NCBI GenBank assembly: GCA_945957305.1
Contig: CAMFLN010000133.1
Location: 1 to 7,359, forward strand
Direction: 5' to 3'
Length of the DNA: 7,359 nt
Source: an uncultured Planctomycetaceae bacterium
GTDB taxonomy: Bacteria > Planctomycetota > Planctomycetia > Pirellulales > JACPPG01
Shown here: positions 1 through 5,356 of the stretch, piece by piece
Layout: each line of letters begins with the position of its first letter
Numbering within the stretch: position 1 is the stretch's first letter
Position numbers and translations under genes: made by a program
The notes under the pieces: model-generated
Seen by the model: the letters and a program-made list of their open reading frames with translations, nothing else
Databases searched by the model: none
What the model was told of the DNA's origin: nothing

Positions 1-74
1 ATTCAAAGGTCGGTAGAACTCAGGATCACATTTGCTGAACGACAAACAGACGATGGAGCCTCCACAGAGCATCG

Positions 75-641
75 TTACCTCGGCCAATCGGCTTTCGGAC
101 CAAAAGTTATAATATTTGTATCAACCTCACCCGGCACCTGCGGTCGAATGAACGGCTTGTCGGAAGCCTTATGACAGGCATAGCAGCCTTCCAAGGTTAG
201 GCGATAGCTCGTCTCGAACTCGGGCTTGTTCTTCGCAGATATCGCATCACCAACGTCTTTGAGCGGGCTGTTTTCGAGTGCCTGCAAGATCGCCACCAGA
301 TCAATCTCTCGACCGGCACTGTCTTTGCACTTCGGGATGATCCGCACCGCCCAGTTGAGATGCGATTTGGTCTCTTTCCAGTAGAACTCGGCGAGCGGCC
401 AGTTTTCCTTTTGACCGGCGAACCACAAGTTCGAGAACTGGTATCCCACGTCAGCCATCGCGTGTGCTTGATCGGGCAAGCGTCCCTTGATCGCCTCGAT
501 CTCGGCGGCGAGAGATTCCAGGGTTGGAGATGGCTTTTCTTGTGCGTGGGCCTGGGGTGTGATTCGGTTGTAGTCTGATGCAAGAAGTAGTCCGACAGCA
601 ACGCCGAGGATGAAGACGATTGAGAGTGAAGATAATTTCAT
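75..641 (-). CDS. Exported or membrane-anchored mono-heme c-type protein
   Basis: This 188-residue protein starts at the ATG whose first base is 641. That start has an excellent ribosome site (GGAGG, 5 nt spacing) and lies downstream of a candidate -10 box. An in-frame ATG at 701 lies upstream of that box and has no such support. Residues 5-22 are a hydrophobic signal or anchor segment, and AHA-Q at 31-34 could be a signal peptidase site. A single CxxCH heme c motif (CYACH, residues 153-157) sits near the C-terminus and is followed by KPFIRP. Around residues 67-82 is a YQFSNLWFAGQKENWPLA block. From memory this resembles small proteobacterial and planctomycete proteins with a WFAG-xxNWxLA block and a late CxxCH, somewhat like cytochrome c-prime in having the heme at the C-terminal end. 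Periplasmic electron transfer or small-ligand binding is plausible, but partner and substrate are unknown. It is divergent from the HTH gene. Confidence 0.85.
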   Translation of the reverse strand: MKLSSLSIVFILGVAVGLLLASDYNRITPQAHAQEKPSPTLESLAAEIEAIKGRLPDQAHAMADVGYQFSNLWFAGQKENWPLAEFYWKETKSHLNWAVRIIPKCKDSAGREIDLVAILQALENSPLKDVGDAISAKNKPEFETSYRLTLEGCYACHKASDKPFIRPQVPGEVDTNIITFGPKADWPR

Positions 642-674
642 GTTGTCCTCCGTAGCCGACTTGCACCCGTCCAG

Positions 675-701
675 ATTGTAGGAGTTTTTGGAGATCGTCA
701 C
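675..701 (-). promoter_or_regulatory. Candidate sigma70-like promoter of the heme protein gene
   Basis: Read on the minus strand, a TACAAT -10 box (675-680, 5 of 6 to consensus) is preceded by GTGACG (696-701, 4 of 6) with a short 15-bp spacer. Transcription would begin about 25-30 nt before the ATG at 641. The -35 match is modest, and planctomycete promoters are poorly defined. Confidence 0.4.
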
Positions 702-737
702 CGAGTCGAGTCGGCGAATCTATTTGCAGGAGTACGC

Positions 738-1058
738 ATGGAAACCATCTCAATTCCCGTCGAGATCAAGCTGAGCCCCGAAACCATCCAATCTTTTGCC
801 ACGGCTTTCTCCCAGATCATCGCACGGCGCGACCGAATCGGGGCGTCTGTGGGGGCTGTGAATCGGGAGCCAATCGCGGCCGAAGTTGGCGGCCCGAGCC
901 TGCTGATCAGCAAGAAGGAGACGGCTAGGCTGCTCTGCGTCTCCGAGAAGACTCTTTGGAACCTCTGTCATCGAGGCGAAATGCCTCAGCCGATTCGCTT
1001 CGGCTCGGCCGTGCGTTGGTCCCTGGAGGGACTAAAGGCTTGGGTAGCGGAGGGGTGA
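738..1058 (+). CDS. Excisionase/AlpA-type helix-turn-helix DNA-binding protein
   Basis: This 106-residue protein has an AGGAG ribosome site 5 nt before its ATG. Residues 54-104 form a MerR-like winged helix-turn-helix of the HTH_17/excisionase type. They include LLISKKETARLL, then VSEKTLWNLCHRGEMPQPIRFG (helix, turn and wing), then VRWSLEGLKAWV at the end. Residues 1-53 are a variable lead with no recognised domain. In planctomycetes, genes of this type commonly sit directly before a tyrosine integrase and act as excisionase or directionality factors on integrated elements. Here no intact integrase follows, only a short open frame ending at a tRNA-Lys gene. I infer a leftover of an integrated element. 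A local transcription regulator of the divergent heme protein gene is the alternative. Confidence 0.8.
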   Translation: METISIPVEIKLSPETIQSFATAFSQIIARRDRIGASVGAVNREPIAAEVGGPSLLISKKETARLLCVSEKTLWNLCHRGEMPQPIRFGSAVRWSLEGLKAWVAEG

Positions 1059-1155
1059 CCGAAGAAATGAAGTGCGGGGGCGTTGCGATGATGCGGTGGC
1101 GGCATCAGAAGAATCGGCCGGAAGTTGGTTAGCATTGACCAAATTGGATGAAAGC

Positions 1156-1174
1156 GGTAGCACAGAGGTAGCAC
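1156..1174 (+). repeat. Two GGTAGCAC direct repeats spaced 11 bp
   Basis: GGTAGCAC occurs at 1156-1163 and again at 1167-1174, so the starts are 11 bp apart, about one helical turn. Paired, same-face direct repeats near an attachment site are the usual form of excisionase binding sites, and an excisionase-like gene ends 98 bp upstream. The function is inference. If the overlapping frame is coding, the repeat could be incidental. Confidence 0.35.
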
Positions 1175-1200
1175 CGACATCAAGTGCTTTCGAGCGCAGC

Positions 1201-1239
1201 AAAAAAGCCTCGTCGCAAATCTCTTTGCAACAAGGCTTT
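1201..1239 (-). terminator. Rho-independent terminator of tRNA-Lys
   Basis: On the minus strand, 1239-1204 folds into a 16-bp stem (arms 1224-1239 and 1204-1219, two G-U wobbles) with a GAGA tetraloop. The RNA ends in six U residues (1201-1206 on the plus strand are all A). It begins 7 nt beyond the tRNA 3' end. The plus-strand reading lacks a T tract, so the direction is clear. Confidence 0.88.
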
Positions 1240-1245
1240 GAGTAG

Positions 1246-1319
1246 TGCCCCCTGTAGGACTCGAACCTACAACCCTCTGATTAAGAGTCAGATGCTCTGA
1301 CCAATTGAGCTAAGGAGGC
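1246..1319 (-). tRNA. tRNA-Lys (anticodon CUU)
   Basis: The 74-nt minus-strand gene folds as a full cloverleaf. The acceptor stem is GCCTCCT with AGGGGGC (one G-U pair). The D arm is GCTC/GAGC around AATTGGTCA. The anticodon stem is TCTGA/TCAGA around loop CTCTTAA, and the anticodon CTT lies at 1283-1285. The T arm is GTAGG/CCTAC around TTCGAGT. The discriminator base is A and no CCA is encoded, so the tail must be added by CCA-adding enzyme. It decodes AAG lysine codons. The adjoining excisionase-like gene suggests its 3' end may have served as an integration site. Confidence 0.96.
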
Positions 1320-1365
1320 GTGTCGGCGTCGGACCGCCATGGGGGCGGGCCAGTGCCGATCCCTT

Positions 1366-1393
1366 ATCGTATCGAGATTGGCTGTTTTCTCAA
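1366..1393 (-). promoter_or_regulatory. Candidate promoter for tRNA-Lys
   Basis: On the minus strand, TTGAGA (1388-1393, 5 of 6 to the -35 consensus) is followed after 16 bp by TACGAT (1366-1371, 4 of 6 to the -10 consensus). This places transcription start roughly 40 nt before the mature tRNA 5' end. The match is moderate and there is no other evidence. Confidence 0.35.
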
Positions 1394-1469
1394 GAGGTTC
1401 GCAAGCGCTCGGCGGTTCTCAAACCGGAAGGGCTAGCAATCCTGGGGTTTCCGACTCGGCTGCCCCGTC

Positions 1470-1833
1470 TTGTGCGTCCTTTTCGTGGCCGCCGTGTTGG
1501 AACCTTTCCGCATCATTAGGTGGCGCATTGGCGAGCAGTCGATTGATTATCGCGTCACCTGGTTTGGGCTCGGCCCGCGCTGGGACTATGTCGTCGAATC
1601 GCTGCAAAGCATTCAATTAGATGACGTGAGCAAGCAGGGGCTGGCGCCGTGGCGACTTGGCGGCGAACGACCCCCTGTCACAGGAACGTTATCGAATTGC
1701 CTTTGTCGATCCTAAGAACCGGCAGCTGTGCGCCATCGCCGACCTGACCGAAGGGGAAGCGCGATGGATTGGCGACTGTGTGATGCGCGCGCGTCCGCAC
1801 TGGTTTCGCACCGCGGGGCTCAGCGACGTCTGA
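1470..1833 (+). pseudogene. Frameshifted remnant of a small PH-like membrane-associated protein
   Basis: Two overlapping frames together read as one protein. The first, open from 1437 with only a TTG at 1470 as a possible start, gives a hydrophobic stretch (VLFVAAVLEPF). It continues as RWRIGEQSIDYRVTWFGLGPRWDYV and ESLQSIQLDD, which looks like the beta strands of a bacterial PH-like domain. It leaves the conserved frame between about 1640 and 1670 and ends at 1715. The +1 frame then continues NDPLSQERYRIAFVDPKNRQL, followed by DLTEGEARWIGDCVMRARPHWF, to a TGA at 1831-1833. The EGEARWI...RPxWF ending resembles the end of planctomycete proteins of this type as I recall them. There is no ribosome site and the N-terminus seems lost, so this is probably a decayed gene. 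A sequencing indel could explain the shift but not the missing start. Confidence 0.5.
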
Positions 1834-2062
1834 TGCGAGATTGCTGCAGGTAAAGTGCTCGGGCAGCGATCTCCGGCATGAACTGTATGCCGGGCTCCAG
1901 CCGTGCCGCCAAAATGCCGATCGATGCTGTCCTGTGCCTGGCACGCCGATTGCAAGCATCTTGAAGGGGCCGACGGCAACCCCGACCGGAGTATCCGCTC
2001 AAGAACAATCTGCGCATGTGCAAAAGCGCGCGTGGCAACGTCAAGATCTTACCCAACTCGCA

Positions 2063-2090
2063 TTGACGTCCCCGAGGCTTTATGTGTAAC
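2063..2090 (+). promoter_or_regulatory. Candidate promoter of the HEAT/STN-like gene
   Basis: TTGACG (2063-2068, 5 of 6) is followed after 16 bp by TGTAAC (2085-2090, 4 of 6). The predicted start near 2097 would give a leader of about 70 nt that carries the inverted repeat at 2108-2126. Confidence 0.35.
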
Positions 2091-2107
2091 TTCCGACCCC
2101 TGGGGGA

Positions 2108-2126
2108 GTCCGTAAAAATTACGGAC
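2108..2126 (+). promoter_or_regulatory. Perfect inverted repeat in the leader of the HEAT/STN-like gene
   Basis: GTCCGTAA and TTACGGAC are perfect 8-bp arms around AAA. The site lies 41 bp before the start codon and just after the candidate promoter. It has no following T tract, so it is not a simple terminator. It could be an operator half-site pair or an RNA hairpin. The function is unassigned. Confidence 0.45.
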
Positions 2127-2167
2127 GTCTTGGGCGAAGGGACTCGCGCTCCCCGGAGGGACCCGAC

Positions 2168-3472
2168 ATGAGCAGGATGCTCTGGTCCGCATGCGGCGCC
2201 GCCATTTTGGCGACGTCAGCTTTCGCTCCCCCTCTTCACGGTCAAGCCGCCGCTGACGAACCGCGCGTCGCACGACTGGTGCGCGAGCTGGGAGCCGATT
2301 CTTTCGCAGTCCGCACTCAGGCCACGGACGAATTAGCCAAGCTCGGCGTGACGGCGCGGCGCGAAATCGTGGCCGCCACGCACAGTGACGACCCAGAAGT
2401 GCGCCTGCGCGCCAAGGACCTTCTCAAGGCGATCAACGTCGCCGATCTTTGGTCCGCCACGCATTACACCTGCCCTGAAAAACCACTCCCGGCCTCGCAA
2501 GTGCTCAAGCACCTTGCTGAACAAACCGGCAATCATGTGCTGGTCGGTGACCAATTCGGCACCTTCACCGAAGGGGAAGTGCGCTTTGATTTCGCGGCAG
2601 CTGATTACTGGCAAGTGATTGACGAGATCTGCCAGCAAACCGGCAACCATTGCCGTTCGCACTATGACACACGCAAACCGGGAGTCGTCGTCGTGGCGGG
2701 TGCGCCGGGCAGGCAACCAGTTGCGTATGCTGGACCAGTGCGCTGCCGCATTACCAGCGCCAGGCGCGCCTTCACCGAGGAGTTGAGCTACGAGGATGGC
2801 CGCTCGGAGAAAACCCACGCGTTTCAATTGAATCTCGAGATGACCTGGGAGGACCGCTTCAAGCTCGTCGCCTATCGTTCGCAACCGGACGTGGCTGATG
2901 CCTGTACCGAGATGGGTGTGCACCTGCCGCGAACACAGTCGAGCAGTGGGGGCTGGAACGTCGCCGGCGGCGGCACCCGGCAACAAACGATGAGCCTGAA
3001 GATCAGCCCTCCGGCCGCGACGGCCAAGGAACTGGACACGCTCAGGCTGACCTGGGGCCTGATCGCGGTCGGTGACATGGTCTCCATGGAAGTCGGCGAT
3101 TTGACGTCGAGCGCGCCGCGCTATCAAGACGACGTCGAGCTGATCATCGATAGTTTTCAATCGGCGCCCGGCAATCGTTTTGACCTGGTCGTATCGATCC
3201 GCCGCGACTTGAATCAGCCCGAGCCACAAGAGATCCTGTTTCAAGAACATGACCTCGATTTGCTCGACGCCGCGGGAACACCACTTCGCAAGGTGGGACA
3301 GACCGGCACGCTGGCCGAGCACGGCGCGACATTGAAAGCATCTTTCGTGGCCGAGGGAGAATCGGCGGCAACGCCGGCGCAGCTGCGCTTCACCTATCCG
3401 CGGCTGCGCAGCCAGCGCGATCTGGAGATCGTGTTTCGCCACGTGCCACTGCCCACAGGGCGGCCCGAGTAA
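2168..3472 (+). CDS. Secreted protein with HEAT-like repeat and STN-like region, function unknown
   Basis: This 434-residue protein has a strong ribosome site (GGAGGG, 7 nt before ATG). Residues 1-27 are a signal peptide ending around HGQA. Residues 32-89 form a HEAT-like helical pair (ARLVRELGADSFAVRTQATD, later DDPEVRLRAKDLLKAI), a module widespread in planctomycete exported proteins. Residues about 106-178 (ASQVLKHLAEQTGNHVLVGD, then EVRFDFAAADYWQVIDEICQ, then a VVVVAG strand) resemble the short N-terminal domain of secretins and TonB receptors, as seen by eye. The remaining 250 residues look like beta-rich domains with no motif I recognise. They include a paired pattern of LEMTWEDRFKLVAY and a C-terminal LRFTYPRLRSQRDLEIVFRH strand set. 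It has no membrane anchor, so a periplasmic or extracellular role in protein interaction is inferred. The coding sequence is intact and ends 11 bp before a convergent microprotein gene. Confidence 0.85.
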   Translation: MSRMLWSACGAAILATSAFAPPLHGQAAADEPRVARLVRELGADSFAVRTQATDELAKLGVTARREIVAATHSDDPEVRLRAKDLLKAINVADLWSATHYTCPEKPLPASQVLKHLAEQTGNHVLVGDQFGTFTEGEVRFDFAAADYWQVIDEICQQTGNHCRSHYDTRKPGVVVVAGAPGRQPVAYAGPVRCRITSARRAFTEELSYEDGRSEKTHAFQLNLEMTWEDRFKLVAYRSQPDVADACTEMGVHLPRTQSSSGGWNVAGGGTRQQTMSLKISPPAATAKELDTLRLTWGLIAVGDMVSMEVGDLTSSAPRYQDDVELIIDSFQSAPGNRFDLVVSIRRDLNQPEPQEILFQEHDLDLLDAAGTPLRKVGQTGTLAEHGATLKASFVAEGESAATPAQLRFTYPRLRSQRDLEIVFRHVPLPTGRPE

Positions 3473-3483
3473 ATCCGCTCGTC

Positions 3484-3609
3484 TCAGCCGGCAAACGCGC
3501 GTAATACGATCGAGAGAATCAAGAGGACCGCCAGCGACATTGCCGGCGACCAAAACCTCGTCAGCAGCGCGAACAAACCAATTCCGCTTGCGCAAATGAG
3601 GGCTGCCAT
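3484..3609 (-). CDS. 41-residue hydrophobic microprotein
   Basis: A minus-strand frame encodes 41 residues beginning MAALICASGIGLFALL, then TRFWSPAMSL, then AVLLILSIVLRAFAG. It is almost entirely two hydrophobic helices separated by TRFWSP, with one arginine near the C-terminus. The ATG has GGAG 7 nt upstream, a reasonable ribosome site. It converges on the HEAT/STN-like gene with an 11-bp gap and faces away from the transporter gene. I do not recognise a family. A small inner-membrane protein is the inference. The composition and ribosome site argue against a chance frame, but the short length keeps confidence moderate. Confidence 0.5.
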   Translation of the reverse strand: MAALICASGIGLFALLTRFWSPAMSLAVLLILSIVLRAFAG

Positions 3610-3923
3610 CAGACCGCTCCGCTCGTGAACTCCGCTGGGTAACAGATTCGATTATTCGCTTCCGGCTGCGACACAGGCCATTGGCCGAACGGCATACCGT
3701 GGGAAGCACGCAATGCCCGAGGCAGGCGAAGTTCCCTCCATGGAGAGCCGGCACGCCCCCATTCTGTCGGGGCCGGCTGTCATCTCGATTGGCTTTTGAC
3801 CAAAGTGAGCCCCTTGCTCAGATCGGCCGGAAATCTCGCCTTGACCAGCGCGGCGACAATTCTAGAATCACCGACCCGCCGGTTCGATCCACAAGTTTGC
3901 TGACGCAGGGGTTAGGGCCTTTG
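3610..3923. other. Divergent intergenic region before the transporter gene
   Basis: About 310 bp separate the microprotein and transporter starts. The stretch is open in the transporter frame back to 3681, but the translation there is arginine- and proline-rich and unlike the transporter, and the likely promoter lies inside it. It contains a GC-rich hairpin (AGCCGG at 3746-3751 with CCGGCT at 3773-3778, extended by CCCC/GGGG) that is not followed by a T tract. No other gene is supported. Confidence 0.55.
3841..3868 (+). promoter_or_regulatory. Sigma70-like promoter of the transporter gene
   Basis: TTGACC (3841-3846, 5 of 6) and TAGAAT (3863-3868, 5 of 6) are separated by 16 bp, the best promoter match in the window. 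Transcription would start near 3875, about 50 nt before the ATG at 3924. This supports that start over the upstream in-frame one at 3681. Confidence 0.55.
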
Positions 3924-5282
3924 ATGGAAGCGGAACGCTTCACACGTATCTTGCGCACCAGTGTCGCCGAGGGTGCGCTGGCCACTCTGATGAGCACCCT
4001 GCTGGGCGGGGTTTTCCTGACGGCTTTTGCCATGCGTCTAGGCGCCAGCGAGCTGCAGATCGGCTTGCTGGCGACCGCCACCTCACTGGCTCACGTCGCC
4101 CAACTGGGCGGATCGTGGGCGATCGAACGGTTGAACCGCCGCAAGGCCATCTGCTTGGTAGCGACCTGGATCGCCCGGCTGCTGTGGCTGCCGATTTTGC
4201 TCGTCCCGTTTGTCGGCCGCGGAATGAGCCCCGTGAACCAGGTATGGTGCATCGTGGCTTTGTTGATCACGGCCAGCCTGATGTCATCGATTGGTGGCGG
4301 CGCCTGGTTAGCGTGGATCAAGGAACTGGTTCCGGCAAACCTGCGCCTGCGGTTTCTGGGTCGGCGGCATATTTTCAATACGGGTCTGGCGTTCGGCATG
4401 AGCGTGGCCGGGGGACTGTTCATCGATGCCTGGTCCCGCTGGTACCCGGGCTCACTCGGAGGATTCGTCTCGGTGTTCGGCTTTGCCGTCTCCTGTGGAC
4501 TGGCGGGGATGCTGATTCTGCAGGCCATACCCGAGGCCCCGGTAGCACGCCCTGAGCCGGTTGCCTGGCATCGTTTGTTGAGCAAGCCGGCGAAAGACCC
4601 GAATTTTCGCCGGCTGATCGGATTCTACGCGGCCTGGAATTTTGCGGCGAACCTGGCCACACCATTTTTCGCCGTTTATATGCTGGGCATTCTCGACCTG
4701 TCGTTCACGACGGTCACATTATTATTGACGCTGTCGAGCACGTGCGGCTTGGCGGCCACGCGGTTGTGGACCCGCTTTGGCGATCGATTCGGCTCTCGCA
4801 GCATGGTGCTGGTGGCGACGTTAGCCGATGCCGCCTGCCCCTTGGCCTGGCTGCTCGTGACACCGGCGAACCTCTGGCTGCTGGTGCCGATTCACTTATT
4901 GGGGGTCGTCGCCGCCCCGATCGCGATGGGACCAAATGTCCTGTCCCTGAAACTGTCCCCCTCGGAAAACGGCTCGGGCTACCTGGCCCTGTTCAATGCG
5001 GTCACCGGTCCGCTGACCGCATTGGGCTCGGTCGTGGGGGGACTGGTCGCCGGCTGGAACGCGAGCGCCGAAAGTGCAGCGAGCATCGAAGGTCTACGGT
5101 TGATCTTCATCCTCTCGGCGGTGGGTCGACTCGCCAGCCTGGCACTGCTGCGTCGCGTGCGCGAGCCGGAATCAACCTCGGTGCGGCGCATCGTCCGAGT
5201 CTTTCATCGCGCGGGACGGCGCTGGAACATGGATCGTCGCCGGCGCTTGGCCATGAACCGTTCCCTGCGCCAGGCGGCCTGA
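3924..5282 (+). CDS. Major facilitator superfamily transporter
   Basis: This 452-residue integral membrane protein has about 12 hydrophobic segments, the usual size for the family. The start at 3924 follows AGGG with 6 nt spacing and a good promoter. The loop after the second segment, GGSWAIERLNRRK (62-74), is a variant of the MFS signature motif A. A second copy, LWTRFGDRFGSRS (281-293), lies at the matching place in the second half, showing the internal duplication. AWIKELVPANLRLRFLGRR (130-148) resembles the central part of a planctomycete/Bacteroidetes subgroup of uncharacterised MFS proteins. The C-terminus (408-452) is strongly basic and cytoplasmic. The transport substrate cannot be told from the sequence, and the neighbours give no pathway clue. 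It is monocistronic by spacing and converges on the PEP-CTERM genes. Confidence 0.9.
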   Translation: MEAERFTRILRTSVAEGALATLMSTLLGGVFLTAFAMRLGASELQIGLLATATSLAHVAQLGGSWAIERLNRRKAICLVATWIARLLWLPILLVPFVGRGMSPVNQVWCIVALLITASLMSSIGGGAWLAWIKELVPANLRLRFLGRRHIFNTGLAFGMSVAGGLFIDAWSRWYPGSLGGFVSVFGFAVSCGLAGMLILQAIPEAPVARPEPVAWHRLLSKPAKDPNFRRLIGFYAAWNFAANLATPFFAVYMLGILDLSFTTVTLLLTLSSTCGLAATRLWTRFGDRFGSRSMVLVATLADAACPLAWLLVTPANLWLLVPIHLLGVVAAPIAMGPNVLSLKLSPSENGSGYLALFNAVTGPLTALGSVVGGLVAGWNASAESAASIEGLRLIFILSAVGRLASLALLRRVREPESTSVRRIVRVFHRAGRRWNMDRRRRLAMNRSLRQAA

Positions 5283-5301
5283 AGCGCGATTTTCATTGCG
5301 T

Positions 5302-5331
5302 CGGCCTAGCGCGCTGTTGCGCGCTAGGCCG
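5302..5331. terminator. Perfect 13-bp hairpin between convergent genes
   Basis: CGGCCTAGCGCGC (5302-5314) and its exact reverse complement (5319-5331) flank a TGTT loop. It lies 19 bp after the transporter stop and 25 bp before the stop of the convergent propeller gene. Neither strand has a T tract after it. It is therefore a strong structure that may end transcription from both sides in a non-canonical way, or protect the 3' ends of the mRNAs. Confidence 0.55.
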
Positions 5332-5356
5332 TGCACAGATGAATCACGATTTGCTC

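Larger units (their letters stand above)
1072..1245 (+). pseudogene. Possible C-terminal remnant of a tyrosine integrase abutting tRNA-Lys
   Basis: A frame open from 1048 runs to a TAG at 1243-1245. The first possible start is GTG at 1072, giving about 57 residues. No integrase catalytic residues (R, H-x-x-R, Y) are present. The tail reads STEVAPTSSAFERSKKASS and then passes through the tRNA terminator. Its stop ends one base before the tRNA discriminator position. VAPT-containing tails that run up to a tRNA are, from memory, typical of planctomycete integrases encoded just after an excisionase-like gene. The simplest inference is that an internal deletion removed most of an integrase. Equally possible is a chance open frame through a non-coding spacer, because there is no good ribosome site. 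Confidence 0.3.
1834..2167. other. Gene-free stretch upstream of the HEAT/STN-like gene
   Basis: About 330 bp hold no convincing gene. Several short frames are open on both strands, but none has a ribosome site, a signal peptide or a recognisable motif. The stretch contains an imperfectly placed small hairpin (1873-1893, arms CCGGCAT/ATGCCGG, 7-nt loop) 40 bp after the pseudogene stop. It also contains a candidate promoter (2063-2090) and a perfect inverted repeat (2108-2126), both listed separately. The part from 1900 to 2050 may be further decayed coding sequence, but I cannot assign it. Confidence 0.5.

Noticed and set aside
50..75. ACGATG...CATCGT inverted repeat after the heme protein gene as a terminator
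   Set aside because: The arms are only 6 bp with a 14-nt loop and no T tract, and the repeat overlaps the stop codon.
642..701. Twenty-residue N-terminal extension of the heme protein starting at 701
   Set aside because: It would place the start upstream of the likely -10 box and before a polar, non-signal stretch. The ATG at 641 has an ideal ribosome site directly before a signal segment.
1132..1146. TGACCAAATTGG as a partial copy of the tRNA D-arm region (TGACCAATTGAG at 1298-1309), that is, an attachment-site duplicate
   Set aside because: The match is about 10 bases with an indel and lies in the wrong part of the tRNA for the usual 3'-end attachment core.
1841..2115. Short plus- and minus-strand frames between the pseudogene and the HEAT/STN-like gene
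   Set aside because: No ribosome site, signal or recognisable motif was found in any of them, and the frames overlap each other. They may be remnants, but no call is supportable.
2333..3754. Long open frame of 473 residues on the minus strand opposite the HEAT/STN-like gene
   Set aside because: It is the antisense shadow of a GC-rich coding sequence. It is rich in Arg, His and Gly and lacks domain motifs, and the opposite frame has signal peptide, ribosome site and recognisable modules.
3681..3923. Eighty-one-residue N-terminal extension of the transporter
   Set aside because: The translation is arginine/proline-rich and unlike any MFS N-terminus, and the best promoter in the window lies inside it. 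ATG 3924 precedes the first membrane segment at a normal distance.
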